From contig NZ_CP060404.1 of the NCBI RefSeq assembly GCF_014295035.1, forward strand, positions 2,940,501 through 3,004,500: a DNA stretch of 64,000 nucleotides, read 5' to 3'. The stretch comes from Streptomyces buecherae (GTDB taxonomy: Bacteria; Actinomycetota; Actinomycetes; Streptomycetales; Streptomycetaceae). Shown here piece after piece: positions 1 to 9,621 of this stretch (positions are counted from its first letter, which is position 1; every line of letters begins with the position of its first letter). The notes below the pieces were generated by a model. The model made no database searches and was not told the origin of the DNA. It saw nothing but the letters and a program-made list of their open reading frames with translations. The position numbers and the translations under genes are program-made.

Positions 1-466
1 GGCCGGCGACACGCCGACGCTCTCGGCGCACGGGGCCGGGAGCGGGGCGGGCGCTCCGGTGCCACGGGGCGAGCTGTCGCGCACGCTCAGCGACGCCTGG
101 CTGGCCCGCTACCAGCGGTTCGGGACGCCTGCGCCGGAGAGCCTCGCGGTGCTCTCGGGCGGGCCCTCGGTGTGGTTCGCCACCGTCTGGGCCGGTCAGG
201 AGGCCGCGGCGATCGGGCGGTGTGTGGTGGACGGGCGCTGGGCCGGGTTCGCCGCAGTCGAGGTGGCGCCCGAGCACCGGCGCCGGGGCCTGGCCACCGC
301 CGTGATGGCCGCCCTGTCCCGCGCGGCGCTGGCCGAGGGCGCCTCGGCGGCCTACCTCCAGGTCGAGGCGGACAACGCGCGCGCCCACGCGCTCTACGAC
401 GGGCTCGGCTTCCGCCCGCACCACCCCTACCACTACTTCCGCGCCCCACGGGACGACGCCCGCTGA
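1..466 (+). CDS. GNAT N-acetyltransferase, C-terminal part (5' truncated by window)
   Basis: The reading frame is already open at the first base and continues to TGA at 464-466, so the gene starts upstream. The visible part holds a GNAT fold: a beta4 strand (FAAVEVAP), the acetyl-CoA pyrophosphate loop EHRRRGLAT, and the C-terminal helix and strand pattern with N-x-R-A-x-x-L-Y-x-x-L-G-F. It should transfer an acetyl group from acetyl-CoA to an amine; the substrate cannot be told. A GTG at 59 could be an internal start, but the frame upstream is equally codon-biased and ends in a Gly/Ala-rich linker, which favours a longer protein. The next gene follows 29 bases downstream on the same strand. 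Confidence 0.85.
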   Translation, partial: AGDTPTLSAHGAGSGAGAPVPRGELSRTLSDAWLARYQRFGTPAPESLAVLSGGPSVWFATVWAGQEAAAIGRCVVDGRWAGFAAVEVAPEHRRRGLATAVMAALSRAALAEGASAAYLQVEADNARAHALYDGLGFRPHHPYHYFRAPRDDAR

Positions 467-495
467 GCGGGTACGCGGCAGGGTACGAGGCACGT

Positions 496-1326
496 ATGTA
501 CGACACCACGGACCGACGGCGACGATTCGCCGAAGCGGCGCGCGAGGAGCGTCCCGACCTGGCGCTGCTGTGCCTCCTGGTGGGCGCGGAGGCCGACGCG
601 GAGCTGGGCGAGGCGGGCGTGGACGCGGCCCAGATCGAGCTGGACCGGCTGGCCGGGCTGCTGCCCTTCGCGCCGGGCTCCCCGCAGGCGTGGGCCAGCG
701 CCACCGCCGCCCTGCTGGGCGAGGAGTGCGGCTTCCACGGCACCCCGGCCGACTACCGGCGCCTGGACTCCTCCCTCCTGCACGAGGTGCTGCGCCGCCG
801 CCGGGGGCTGCCCATCCTGCTGTCCGTGGTCTGGCTCGAGGTGGCCAGGCGGGCGGGCGCGCCGGTGTACGGGGTCGCCCTGCCGGGCCACTTCGTGGTC
901 GGGTTCGGCGACCCGACCGGGGCGCACGCGCTGGTGGACCCGTTCGACGGCGGCCGACCGCTGACGGACGAGGACGCGGGGCTGCTGGTGGCGGGCGCCA
1001 CGGGGGCGCCGCTGTCGCCCGCGCTGCTCGCCCCGGCCGAGCCGCTGGAGATCGTCCTGCGGGTGCTGAACAACATCCGCGCCTGGGCCGCCGCCCGCCC
1101 CGAGCGCACCGACGTCCAGCTCTGGGCGGTCGAGCTGTCCCTGCTACTGCCGAGCCACCCGGCGCGGCTGCGTTACGAACGGGGCCAGCTCCTGGTCCAG
1201 CGCGGCGACTTCCGGGGCGGGGCAGCGGAGATGGAGCGGTACGCGGACATCGTCGCGGCCATGGAGCCCAGCTCCGCCGAGTCGGTACGCCGCCAGGCCC
1301 GCTCGGCCCGCGCCCTGCTCAACTAG
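496..1326 (+). CDS. SirB1-family (transglutaminase-like) protein
   Basis: The 276-residue product resembles the SirB1/transglutaminase-like family common in actinobacteria. Visible features are the family core R-R-R-x-G-L-P-I-L-L-S-V-V-x-L-E-V-A-R-R, then the P-G-H-F-V strand carrying the family's His and L-V-D-P-F carrying its Asp, followed by a TPR-like helical tail (A-R-L-R-Y-E-R-G-Q-L). A typical N-terminal catalytic Cys is not obvious, so the enzyme activity is unproven. The ATG at 496 was chosen because the family signature begins soon after it; the frame is open further upstream. It probably shares a transcript with the acetyltransferase upstream and converges on the large minus-strand gene that ends at 1493. 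Confidence 0.82.
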   Translation: MYDTTDRRRRFAEAAREERPDLALLCLLVGAEADAELGEAGVDAAQIELDRLAGLLPFAPGSPQAWASATAALLGEECGFHGTPADYRRLDSSLLHEVLRRRRGLPILLSVVWLEVARRAGAPVYGVALPGHFVVGFGDPTGAHALVDPFDGGRPLTDEDAGLLVAGATGAPLSPALLAPAEPLEIVLRVLNNIRAWAAARPERTDVQLWAVELSLLLPSHPARLRYERGQLLVQRGDFRGGAAEMERYADIVAAMEPSSAESVRRQARSARALLN

Positions 1327-1464
1327 CGGCCCGGGCCCGCCCCGGCTAGCGGCCCGACGCGGCCCACCCAGCGGCCCCCAACGGATCGGTCAGCGACGCC
1401 GCGCACACGCCGACGGGACCCCGGGCAACTGGCCCGGGGCCCCGTCGACTGGGCCGGCGCGTAC

Positions 1465-1494
1465 AGGAGACGGCGCGTCAGGAGACGGCGCGTC
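1465..1494. repeat. tandem 15-bp direct repeat at a stop codon
   Basis: Two perfect, adjoining copies of AGGAGACGGCGCGTC occupy 1465-1479 and 1480-1494. The second copy runs into the stop codon (TCA on the plus strand, 1493-1495) of the minus-strand VanW-type gene. It lies in the short convergent gap between two genes and may reflect replication slippage. Confidence 0.8.
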
Positions 1495-4396
1495 AGCCCA
1501 GGGTCGTGTTCGGGATGACCACCGTGCGCTCGGCCAGCGTCTTGCCGGTGAGCGCCCGGCCCATGGCGCCCGCCACGTCCGTCGGGCTGACCGGGGTCTT
1601 GGAACCGTCACCCCGCTCGACCAGCACGCCGTCGAAGGTGCTGCCGTAGAGCTGCTTTATGGCGTCCAGGTCGTAGTGCTCGACCAGCTTGCCGTCGACC
1701 ACCCGCATGGACAGGATCTGCGGCAGCGAGCGGTCCGGGCCGAACTGGATCTCCTGGCCGCCGGCCTGAACGGTGATCAGGCCCGACATCGCGGGCTCGG
1801 CGAACGCCTTCATCTTGCGGTCGACCTCGGCGTTGGAGACCTTGGGCTGCCTGGTCGTGCTCGGCAGCGCCACCGCCCGGTTCTCGCCGGACTCGGCCCG
1901 CTCCCGGTACGCCTGGGCCACCGCGTCCACCGACTTGTCGGCGTCGAGGCCCTTGCCGGCCTTGCCGTAGACCGGCACCGCCCGGCCGGGCTCGAAGGTG
2001 ATGGTGCCCTCGCGCGCCGAACCCGAGCCCTCGCCCGCGAGCCGCCCCAGGGCGTCCCGCAGCTTCTCCTCGTCGACCTTGACCTTGGCCTCCGCCTCCC
2101 GGGTGCCGCCGAACAGCGAGCCGATGACGGTGACCGGGTTGTAGTCACGCCCGGCGGTGTCCCGCACGGTGGCCTCTGTGTCGATCGACAGGCCCGCGAC
2201 GGACGGCTTGAGCTCCAGTTGCTCGCCGTCCACGGAGACCTTCATCGGCGCTGTGGTGCGGTTGCCGAGCTGGGTGTCCAGCTTCTCGACCGCCTCCTCC
2301 TTCGAGGTCCCGCCGATGTCGATGCCGAGCACGGTGGTCCCGTTGGGCACGTCCGCGTGGCCGAGCACCAGCCCCGCCCCGTACGCCACGCACACCACGC
2401 CGACGATGCCCACGCCCGCCATGACGAGCTTGGACCGGCCCTTCTTCTTGGGCTTGCTCCCGCCGCCGCTGGGGGCGGGCGCCGGGGCGGGCGGCTTCGG
2501 GGGCTCCTGGCTCGCGGGCGGCTCGCTCGCGCCGCCGGGCGCCGTCGCGGGCACGCCGCTGACCACCGTGTTCCCGGAGACCGGCGGGCCGCTCGGGCGC
2601 TTGCCGGCGGCGAGCGCGTCCAGCGCCGCCTTGGCCTCGCGCTCGCTCTCGGTCAGCTCGGGCTCGCCGGGCAGCCGGTTCGCGGCCTGCCCGCCGCGGG
2701 TGGTCGCGCCCAGGCCGCCGGACGCGCCGGCGCCCGGACCGGGGGGCGCGCCGGCGCCCGTGGTGGGCGCGGCCGGCGCCTTCTTCGCCTTCTCGCGGGG
2801 CTGCGGCGTGAGCCGGGTCGTGTCGCCGGCCGCGCCACCCGCCGCGGGCCGCTCGACGTCGTGCCGGCTCGGCCCGCCGGGACCGCCCGGGCCGTCGAAC
2901 GGTCCGCCGGGCGTGTCGAAGCCGGGCCCGGCAGGTCCGCCGGGGCCGCTCCCCAGCGTGCCGGGCGCGTCGAAGGGGCCGCCGCCGGCCGGGGGCGGGC
3001 CGGCCGGTCCGCCGGGCGTGTCGAAGCCGTCGTAGCGGCCAGACTCGTCGTAGCGGCCGGGCCCGTCGAAGGCGCCGAGGGCGTCGCCGGGCGGCGCGTC
3101 GAAGGGCGCTCCCGGCGCGTCGGGGCCGGGTGCCGCACCCGTGGACGGGCCGGGCCCGGACGCGAAGTCGGGCGGCGAGACGGGCATGTCGCCGGTGGCG
3201 GGCCCGCCGGTCACGCCGGCGGGGCCGGCCTGGTCAGCGGCGTCCTGGCCACCGAGCCAGGGGCTGGCGAAGCCGTCCGCCGGCGTGTCGGTGCGTACCG
3301 GCCAGTCGTCGTACGGGAGGTCGCTGCGGTCGCGAGGCCGCAGGGGGCCCGCGTCAGCGCCGTCGACGCCACCGGGCTCGGGCTCGGAGCCGGGGAAGGT
3401 GCCCAGCGGGTCGGTGAGCGGATCGGGCAGCGGGTCGGTGAGGGGGTCCGGCAGCGGGTCGGTGAGCGGGTCGCCCTGCCCGCCGCCGGGACCGCCGGGG
3501 CCCGCGCCGTGCTGGCCGTCGGCGTAGTCCGGGTAGTACGGCGGCCCGCCGCCCGGGCCGGGCCCGCCCGCGCCGAACGGGTCGGGCCCCGCGAAGTCGG
3601 CGTGCCCGCCGGAGGCGGCCTGGTCCGGGTAGCCGCCCTGGCCGGCGGGGTCCTTCGGGCCGGTGTGCCCCGCGTACCCGTCGTCGTACGCGCCGTCGCC
3701 CGGCAGGCCGTCCGCGCCGAAGGCGGGGAAGGGCTGGGTGGTCTCCTGGGTGGTCTCCGGCGTCGGGGCGCTCGGCGCGGCCGGCGCCGGGGGCGAGGCC
3801 CCGGCCTGCGTGTTCCTGGGCTTCCTGGGGGCGAACCAGTCGCTGGTGCGCTCGCTCGCCTTGCGCTCGCCCTCGCCCGGGGCCGGGTCGCCCGGGCCGG
3901 CGAGGGAGCCGGAGCCGGAGGCGGTGCCGCCGGTCGGGCCCACGGCCGACGCGGGGGAGCCGGGAGACGCCGGGGAGGGAGCCGAACCGGAGCCGGGAGC
4001 GGAACCGCCGGGGCGTGCGCCGCCCGATCCGCCGGCCTTCGCGCCGCCCGGGCGCTGCCCACCGCGATCGGACTCGCGCGCCGCGCCGGAAGCGGAGCCG
4101 CTACCGGAGCCCGCCGAGTCGTCGTCGCCGACCGGCTTCCGCACCACGACCGGGGGGATCGGCCGCGAACCCGGGATGTTGATCCGGATGCGGGTGGTCA
4201 GCGTCGTCTCGGTCTTCGGCTCCTCGGGCACGCGCGGCGGCCGGGGGCCGTCCGCGTCGGCGTTGTCGTACGGGGCCTCCTGGGTCGGGTGCGGCGACGG
4301 ATACTGGCGCGATCCGTACGGCGGGGTACCCGAGGGGTACGCGGCGTCGCCGCGCCCCTGGGGCCCGGAGGACGAACTGTCAGATTCACGGCTCAA
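1493..4396 (-). CDS. large membrane protein with VanW-type peptidoglycan-binding (PG_binding_4) domains
   Basis: This 967-residue protein has a disordered cytoplasmic N-terminus of about 650 residues, rich in Gly, Pro, Asp and Ser, with short repeats (DPLTDPLP, FDTPGGP). One membrane segment follows a basic KPKKKGRSK stretch at about residues 655-678. The outer domain of about 290 residues carries two PG_binding_4-like units (G-T-T-V-L-G-I-D-I-G-G-T-S-x-E-E-A, then a second V-D-x-E-K-L-R-D-A-L unit). This fold occurs in VanW-like proteins and is thought to contact the cell wall; no VanW catalytic domain or L,D-transpeptidase follows. The ATG at 4396 begins MSRESDSSSS. It is the last gene before mshB and its partner on the same strand; linkage to cell-wall function is inference. 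Confidence 0.8.
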   Translation of the reverse strand: MSRESDSSSSGPQGRGDAAYPSGTPPYGSRQYPSPHPTQEAPYDNADADGPRPPRVPEEPKTETTLTTRIRINIPGSRPIPPVVVRKPVGDDDSAGSGSGSASGAARESDRGGQRPGGAKAGGSGGARPGGSAPGSGSAPSPASPGSPASAVGPTGGTASGSGSLAGPGDPAPGEGERKASERTSDWFAPRKPRNTQAGASPPAPAAPSAPTPETTQETTQPFPAFGADGLPGDGAYDDGYAGHTGPKDPAGQGGYPDQAASGGHADFAGPDPFGAGGPGPGGGPPYYPDYADGQHGAGPGGPGGGQGDPLTDPLPDPLTDPLPDPLTDPLGTFPGSEPEPGGVDGADAGPLRPRDRSDLPYDDWPVRTDTPADGFASPWLGGQDAADQAGPAGVTGGPATGDMPVSPPDFASGPGPSTGAAPGPDAPGAPFDAPPGDALGAFDGPGRYDESGRYDGFDTPGGPAGPPPAGGGPFDAPGTLGSGPGGPAGPGFDTPGGPFDGPGGPGGPSRHDVERPAAGGAAGDTTRLTPQPREKAKKAPAAPTTGAGAPPGPGAGASGGLGATTRGGQAANRLPGEPELTESEREAKAALDALAAGKRPSGPPVSGNTVVSGVPATAPGGASEPPASQEPPKPPAPAPAPSGGGSKPKKKGRSKLVMAGVGIVGVVCVAYGAGLVLGHADVPNGTTVLGIDIGGTSKEEAVEKLDTQLGNRTTAPMKVSVDGEQLELKPSVAGLSIDTEATVRDTAGRDYNPVTVIGSLFGGTREAEAKVKVDEEKLRDALGRLAGEGSGSAREGTITFEPGRAVPVYGKAGKGLDADKSVDAVAQAYRERAESGENRAVALPSTTRQPKVSNAEVDRKMKAFAEPAMSGLITVQAGGQEIQFGPDRSLPQILSMRVVDGKLVEHYDLDAIKQLYGSTFDGVLVERGDGSKTPVSPTDVAGAMGRALTGKTLAERTVVIPNTTLG
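3406..3472 (-). repeat. in-frame DPLTDPLP coding repeat
   Basis: Inside the VanW-type gene, near-identical 24-base units encode DPLTDPLP about three times in a row. The unit length is a multiple of three, so copy-number change would keep the frame. It falls in the disordered N-terminal half of the protein. Confidence 0.75.
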
Positions 4397-4594
4397 AGCA
4401 GGTTCTCCCAGTTAGCTCCGCCGCCCCCCATCTCGCGCTGGGGTTCCCCATGCCGTAGGCCAGGGGAGGCTCGGCGGCGCGCACCACCATACTGGGCACG
4501 GCCGACCGACACCTGTCGGCCGCCGTTTCCCCACTCCAGCGGGTTCGCGGCGGCGCGCCCAGCGTCATCTGTACGTCACACCCAAAAGGTGACG

Positions 4595-5278
4595 TCATTT
4601 CCCAAGTCGGGTCGCCGAGGCCGGCGGTTGCGGAACCTTCGGCACCGTGGCACACATCACACCCGCGAACATCCCACCCAGCAGGAAGAGATACGAGCCG
4701 ACGCCCGACCCGAACACGAAGTCACCCTCGGGCCGGGTCGCGGTCAGGAACAGCACCACCATCAGCCAACCACCGGCGGGCGACCACGCGCCGGCGCGCG
4801 CCCGGGTGGCGTACAGACCGCCGTAGCAAAGCGCCGCGAGACCGAGCAGGGCCAGCAGCAACCCGCCCGGGAACCAAGCCGATTGGACCAGCGCGCCGGC
4901 GATGCCGACGACCGCGCCGACGACGACCAGCAGGGCGTACGCCGCGATCCGCAGCGGGCGCAGCGGCTTGGCCAGCCAGGCGCCGCCACCACTCGCCCCG
5001 CCCCCGGCGCCCGCCCCCGCGCCCGCCCGAGCAGCGCTGCGCGCGGGCGTACGACCGGCGCCACCGCCCGCACCGGCCCCGTTCGCCGACCCCTTGGCCG
5101 CCCCCTGAGACGTTCCCCTGGCCGGGCTGCCGCCCTTGGCTGTTCCCTTGGCCGGGCCCTTGGCCGTCCCCTTAGTTGGGTCAGTCGAGCCCTTGGCCGC
5201 ACCCTTAGTCGAGCCCTTAGCCGAGCCCTTCGCCATGCTCGCGCCCTTGCCCGCGCTCGCTCCCGCGCCCGCGCTCAC
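4595..5278 (-). CDS. DUF6113-family membrane protein with Lys-Gly repeat N-terminus
   Basis: A GTG start at 5278 overlaps the mshB stop by four bases (GTGA), so translation is probably coupled to mshB. The 227-residue product begins with about 100 residues of KGS/KGT/KGA repeats, then Gly-Ala-rich sequence, then four hydrophobic segments, the first two being [13 protein letters not shown] and [12 protein letters not shown]. From memory this membrane part matches DUF6113, which I recall beside mshB in streptomycetes. The basic repeats resemble those of histone H1-like proteins and should lie in the cytoplasm. Function is unknown; a role tied to mycothiol is only suggested by the overlap. An internal ATG 14 codons in is an alternative start. 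Confidence 0.75.
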   Translation of the reverse strand: MSAGAGASAGKGASMAKGSAKGSTKGAAKGSTDPTKGTAKGPAKGTAKGGSPARGTSQGAAKGSANGAGAGGGAGRTPARSAARAGAGAGAGGGASGGGAWLAKPLRPLRIAAYALLVVVGAVVGIAGALVQSAWFPGGLLLALLGLAALCYGGLYATRARAGAWSPAGGWLMVVLFLTATRPEGDFVFGSGVGSYLFLLGGMFAGVMCATVPKVPQPPASATRLGK

Positions 5279-6234
5279 GTGGCCACCCCCGCGAACAGGT
5301 CGTCCTCGCGGCCCGGCCACGCGGTGTCGCCGTCCGCGACGGCGCGGCCCGGGCCGCGTCGCCCCTGTACGAGGCGGTAGAACTCCGTGGTCAACAGCGG
5401 CTGGCCGAGATCGTTCGAGAGGGCGAAGAAGTCGCCGCGCACGGTGACCTGCGTGGCGTGGGCCCGCATCGCCGCCGCCTTGGCCGCCGCGTGGGCCGAT
5501 CCGTCGATCACCGTCGTCACCTCGTCGTCCTCGACCACGCCCGGCAGGTCGGCCAGCGCGGCGGTGCCGGCGAACGGGGCGCCGCCCGGCGTGTCGGCCA
5601 GCTTGTGCGCGCGCGCCAGGCCCAGTTCGGCCACCGAGCGGGGGACGCAGTTCCAGTAGATCTTGCCGATCTGGTGCGGATCGCCCAGGTCGCGGCGGAA
5701 CCCGCGCTCCGCGGCCAGCTCCGCGGCGCGCATCGCCACCCGGTGCGCCTTGATGTGGTCGGGGTGGCCGTAACCGCCGTGCGGGTCGTAGGTGACGAGC
5801 ACCTGCGGCCTGACCTCGCGGACGACCTCGACCAGGTGGGCCGCCGCCTCGTCCGTGTCGGCCTGCCAGAACGCTCCGGGGAGCCGGTTGTGCGGCATGC
5901 CCATCATTCCCGAATCGCGGTACCGGCCGGCGCCGCCGAGCAGTCGGTGGTCGCTGACCCCGAGCGCGGCCATCGCCGCGGTCAGCTCGCCCGCCCGGTG
6001 GGTGCCGAGCGCGCTGGCGGGTCTGGGGTCCCGCGCGTCGACGGAGGCCGGGTCGGCGGCGAGGTGGGCCAGGTCGGCGGGGATCACCTCGCCCTCCTCG
6101 CCGAGGGTGCAGGTCACCAGCGTCACGTGCACGCCAGCGGACGCGTACGCGGCCATCGTGGCGCCGTTGTTGATCGACTCGTCGTCCGGGTGCGCGTGCA
6201 CCAGGAGCAGACGACGAGCGGGAAGGACGGTCAT
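5275..6234 (-). CDS. mshB: N-acetyl-1-D-myo-inositol-2-amino-2-deoxy-alpha-D-glucopyranoside deacetylase
   Basis: MshB is a zinc deacetylase that removes acetate from GlcNAc-Ins, the second dedicated step of mycothiol synthesis, in the cytosol. The 319-residue protein carries the family zinc motif H-A-H-P-D-D-E at residues 13-19 (His15 and Asp18 as metal ligands, Asp17 as general base) and the later [15 protein letters not shown] segment with the third ligand. It also has [10 protein letters not shown] and S-D-H-R-L-L-G-G, both typical of MshB rather than of the paralogous mycothiol amidase Mca. Length is normal. The ATG at 6234 places the zinc motif at the usual distance from the N-terminus. 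Confidence 0.95.
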   Translation of the reverse strand: MTVLPARRLLLVHAHPDDESINNGATMAAYASAGVHVTLVTCTLGEEGEVIPADLAHLAADPASVDARDPRPASALGTHRAGELTAAMAALGVSDHRLLGGAGRYRDSGMMGMPHNRLPGAFWQADTDEAAAHLVEVVREVRPQVLVTYDPHGGYGHPDHIKAHRVAMRAAELAAERGFRRDLGDPHQIGKIYWNCVPRSVAELGLARAHKLADTPGGAPFAGTAALADLPGVVEDDEVTTVIDGSAHAAAKAAAMRAHATQVTVRGDFFALSNDLGQPLLTTEFYRLVQGRRGPGRAVADGDTAWPGREDDLFAGVAT

Positions 6235-6523
6235 GGGAACAGCCTACGAGTCCGCCTCCCGGCACGGGCCCCCGGCGGCCCCCGGGGCGCGCCCCGATGT
6301 CCGCCCCCGGCCCGCGCCCGCGCGCGCGACGGCGCGCGGCAGCGCCGAGCCCCCTCCGAGCGGCACCCGGACCGCGACGCCGCGCGGGACGGTGGGACCC
6401 GGGCGACCGGTGCTCCGCCGGAGCGGGGTGGCTCCGGCGGGGCGGTGGCCCGGTCAGGGCGCGTACTCAGGGCGCGTACGAGGGCGGTCGGCCCCGACGG
6501 TGAGAATCCGCTGGAACCCGCGG

Positions 6524-6718
6524 CTAGAACCTGATGTCGCCGATGACGTCGGCGACGCTGGTGCCGAGTTCGTCGATCGTGGGCGCCATGGACGAGCCGG
6601 CGAGATAGAAGCCCAGCATCACGCAGACCAGCGCGTGTCCCGTTTTGAGGCCGTTCTTCTTGACCAGCAGGACCGTGATGACGCCGAGCAGCAGCACCGC
6701 CGAAACTGACAGCACCAC
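6524..6718 (-). CDS. small membrane protein, conserved hypothetical
   Basis: This 64-residue ORF starts with GTG at 6718, preceded by GGAGG about ten bases upstream. It has an N-terminal membrane helix (V-S-A-V-L-L-L-G-V-I-T-V-L-L-V), a basic loop K-K-N-G-L-K-T-G, a second hydrophobic stretch (A-L-V-C-V-M-L-G-F-Y-L-A-G) and a short acidic tail. I recall similar tiny proteins in streptomycete genomes but no function. It stands alone, about 290 bases upstream of mshB on the same strand. Confidence 0.72.
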   Translation of the reverse strand: MVLSVSAVLLLGVITVLLVKKNGLKTGHALVCVMLGFYLAGSSMAPTIDELGTSVADVIGDIRF

Positions 6719-7362
6719 GGCGGCTCACCTCCAGATTCATCCGTCGACGACTACTGGCCGCCGTTCACTAGTGTTTCCCGACAAGGACCTTGCGGCCGAA
6801 CCTCCACCGCGCCCCGCGTAACCCCGCGCGCGACCCGGCGAACGCCCGCCCCTCCTACGCTCCGTGCGCTGCACCGCACCAGGAGCTACCCCGCTCCCCA
6901 CCCGTTCATCCACGCCACCACCGCTCCACGCTCCCCACGGCAAACGCCGCCGCCGCGGGCCACCCGGCACCACGGGTCCCCACAACACCGGGGCCCGCGG
7001 ACCAACTTGACTCCTACCCACCATGCGGTCGGGATCATAACTTTCCACCGACCCGCACATCACGGTGTGTGGGGGCATGACAGGGGCGCATGCTTGTTCG
7101 CATGTGCCACCTCACCGGTTCCGTCCAGCCATCGGACGGGGCCGACCCCCGCACTGGGCCGCCCGCCACCTCGTCCGCGCGCCCCATCGCACCACCTCGG
7201 CGCGCCGCGACCCGTCCGACCCGCCCGCACCCCTACACGGTGGGGTGAGACCCCGGCGTACTCCGGCGCGCGCCGGGCGTCCCCCGTCGCCCACCCGGCA
7301 TGCGGACGCGACCCCGGGCCGCGGGCCGCCCCGGCGCGGGGGCGGCCCGTAGGCTCGGCCCC
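6719..7362. other. intergenic region with divergent promoters presumed
   Basis: About 640 bases separate the divergent small membrane protein and the S9 peptidase. The small frames here lack consistent codon bias or ribosome sites. I see no convincing RNA gene or repeat; the region presumably holds both promoters. Confidence 0.5.
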
Positions 7363-9621
7363 ATGACCGGACACCTCTCGTTTCCTCGACAGCACGCGCG
7401 GACGCAGCGCTTCACCCTCGGGGCGCCGCGCGCGTTCAGCGTGTCGCCGGACGGCGCACGCGTCGTCTTCCTGCGCTCGCGGCACGGCACCGACCGGGCG
7501 AACCTGCTGTGGGTGCTGGACGTGGCGCAGGGGCGGGAGTACCCGGCCGCCGATCCGGCCGCGCTGCTCGGCGGCGCCGGCGAGGAGCTGTCGGCCGAGG
7601 AGCGGGCGCGGCGCGAGCGCAGCCGCGAGGGCGCGGCGGGCGTCGTCGGCTACGCGACCGACGGGGCCGTCGAGTTGGCGGCCTTCGCCCTGTCGGGCCG
7701 GCTCTTCGTCGCCGAGTTGCGCGCGGGCACCACGCGGGAGTTGTCGCCGGCCGCCGGGCACGGGCCGGTGGTGGACCCGCGTCCGTCCCCCGACGGGCGG
7801 CACGTGGCCTACGCGGCGGGCGGCACGCTGTACGTCGTCGGCAGCGACGGCGAGGCCGACCGGGCGCTGGCCGAGCCGGAGGGCCGGGACGTCACGTACG
7901 GCCTCGCGGAGTTCGTCGCGGCCGAGGAGATGGACCGCTCGCGCGGCTTCTGGTGGTCGCCGAACAGCGACGCGCTGCTGGTCGCGCGGGTGGACGAGTC
8001 CCCCGTGCGGCGCTGGTGGATCGCCGACCCGGCCAACCCGGACCGGGAGCCGACCGAGGTGGCCTACCCGGCGGCCGGCACGCCCAACGCCGTCGTGACG
8101 CTCGCCCTGATCGGCCTGGACGGCACGCGCACGGAGGTGACCTGGGACCACGGGCGGTTCCCGTACCTGGCCCGGGTGCACTGGTCGGCCGACGGCCCGC
8201 CGCTGCTCCTGGTGCAGGCGCGCGACCAGCGCACCCAGCGCTACCTGACGGTCGACACCGCCACCGGCGAGACGCGCACCGTGCACGCGGACGAGGACGA
8301 CGCGTGGCTCGACCTCTTCCCCGGGGTGCCCGCCTGGACCCCGGACGGGCAGTTGGTCCGGATCGCCGACGAGGCCGGCGCGCGCGTGCTGATGGTCGGT
8401 GACCAGCGGCTCACCTCGGACTCCCTGCACGTGAGGGCGGTGCTGGCGATCGGCGAACGGGACGTGCTGTTCTCCGCCGCGCCCGGCGAGGGCGCCGGCC
8501 TGCCGCGGGTGCCCGGCGAGATCGGCGTCTACCGCGCCTGGTTCCGCGCCGGCGGCGACGGGCCCGGCGGCGCCGGCCCGCGGCCCAACGTGCCCGGCGG
8601 CTGCGAGCCGATCGCGCTCTCCCCCGACCCCGCCGTGACCTCCGCGGTGCGCGGCGGCGACGTGCTGGTGCTGCCCTCGCTGGGGCTGGCCGAACCGGGC
8701 GTGCGGGTCGCGGTCGTACGGGTCGACGACGAGCGGGCGCCGGCCGACTGGGAGCGCCTGACCGAGATCGCCAGCCACGCGGAGCGCCCGGTGCTGACCG
8801 CCGCGCCGCGCCTGGTCTTCGCCGGCGAGCGGAACATCCCCTGCGCCGTGCTGCTGCCCACCGGGTACGCGACCGGGGACGGTCCGCTGCCGGTCCTGAT
8901 GGACCCGTACGGCGGGCCGCACGGGCAGCGGGTGCTCGCGGCGCACAACGCGTACCTGACCTCGCAGTGGTTCGCCGACCAGGGCTTCGCGGTGATCGTG
9001 GCGGACGGCCGGGGCACCCCGGGCCGCTCCCCCGGCTGGGAGAAGGCGATCCGGCACGAGGTGGCGGCGGTGACGTTGCAGGACCAGGTGGACGCGCTGC
9101 ACGGGCTCGCCGACCGCTTCCCGCTCGACCTCGGGCGGGTCGCCATCCGTGGCTGGTCGTACGGCGGACTGCTCGCCGGCCTGGCCGGGCTGCGCCGCCC
9201 GGACGTCTTCCACGCGGCGATCGTCGGCGCTCCGGTCACCGACCAGCGGCTGTACGACACGCACTACACGGAGCGCTACCTGGGCCACCCGGACGAGCAG
9301 CCCGCGGTGTACGCGCGCAACTCGCTGGTCACCGACGAGGGCCTGGCCCAGGCGGCGGAGCCGGCCCGCCCGATGATGATCATCCACGGCCTCGCGGACG
9401 ACAACGTGGTGGTGGCCCACACGCTGCGACTGTCCTCCGCCCTGCTCGCGGCCGGCCGCCCGCACGAGGTGGTGCCGCTGTCCGGGGTCACCCACATGAC
9501 GCCGCAGGAACAGGTGGCGGAGAACCTGCTGCTGCTCCAGGTGGACTTCCTGCGCCGCTCGCTGGGGCTGCCCGGCGGCGAAGCCGACGCGGCGGGCGGC
9601 GCGGCGGACGGCGCGGCCTAG
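7363..9621 (+). CDS. S9 family (DPP IV / prolyl oligopeptidase-like) serine peptidase
   Basis: The 752-residue protein has an N-terminal beta-propeller region of the DPP IV type (repeated S-P-D-G-x-x-V-A/V motifs) and a C-terminal alpha/beta-hydrolase domain. The catalytic triad is readable: Ser599 in G-W-S-Y-G-G, Asp679 in H-G-L-A-D-D-N-V, and His711 in G-V-T-H-M. The glutamate pair that binds the substrate N-terminus in true dipeptidyl peptidases is probably in F-V-A-A-E-E-M-D-R. No signal peptide is seen, so it is likely cytosolic and clips dipeptides or small peptides, perhaps those imported by the nearby oligopeptide ABC systems. The ATG at 7363 gives the family N-terminus T-L-G-A-P-R-A-F-S-V-S-P-D-G. 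A perfect hairpin follows the stop. Confidence 0.92.
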   Translation: MTGHLSFPRQHARTQRFTLGAPRAFSVSPDGARVVFLRSRHGTDRANLLWVLDVAQGREYPAADPAALLGGAGEELSAEERARRERSREGAAGVVGYATDGAVELAAFALSGRLFVAELRAGTTRELSPAAGHGPVVDPRPSPDGRHVAYAAGGTLYVVGSDGEADRALAEPEGRDVTYGLAEFVAAEEMDRSRGFWWSPNSDALLVARVDESPVRRWWIADPANPDREPTEVAYPAAGTPNAVVTLALIGLDGTRTEVTWDHGRFPYLARVHWSADGPPLLLVQARDQRTQRYLTVDTATGETRTVHADEDDAWLDLFPGVPAWTPDGQLVRIADEAGARVLMVGDQRLTSDSLHVRAVLAIGERDVLFSAAPGEGAGLPRVPGEIGVYRAWFRAGGDGPGGAGPRPNVPGGCEPIALSPDPAVTSAVRGGDVLVLPSLGLAEPGVRVAVVRVDDERAPADWERLTEIASHAERPVLTAAPRLVFAGERNIPCAVLLPTGYATGDGPLPVLMDPYGGPHGQRVLAAHNAYLTSQWFADQGFAVIVADGRGTPGRSPGWEKAIRHEVAAVTLQDQVDALHGLADRFPLDLGRVAIRGWSYGGLLAGLAGLRRPDVFHAAIVGAPVTDQRLYDTHYTERYLGHPDEQPAVYARNSLVTDEGLAQAAEPARPMMIIHGLADDNVVVAHTLRLSSALLAAGRPHEVVPLSGVTHMTPQEQVAENLLLLQVDFLRRSLGLPGGEADAAGGAADGAA

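Noticed and set aside
1676..5380. 1234-codon plus-strand ORF opposite the VanW-type, DUF6113 and mshB genes
   Set aside because: Antisense shadow caused by high GC; no ribosome site, Arg/Ala/Gly-rich nonsense, and the minus strand has clear domains.
6790..7080. 96-codon plus-strand ORF in the gap before the S9 peptidase
   Set aside because: No ribosome site, Pro/Thr/His-rich composition and weak third-position bias.
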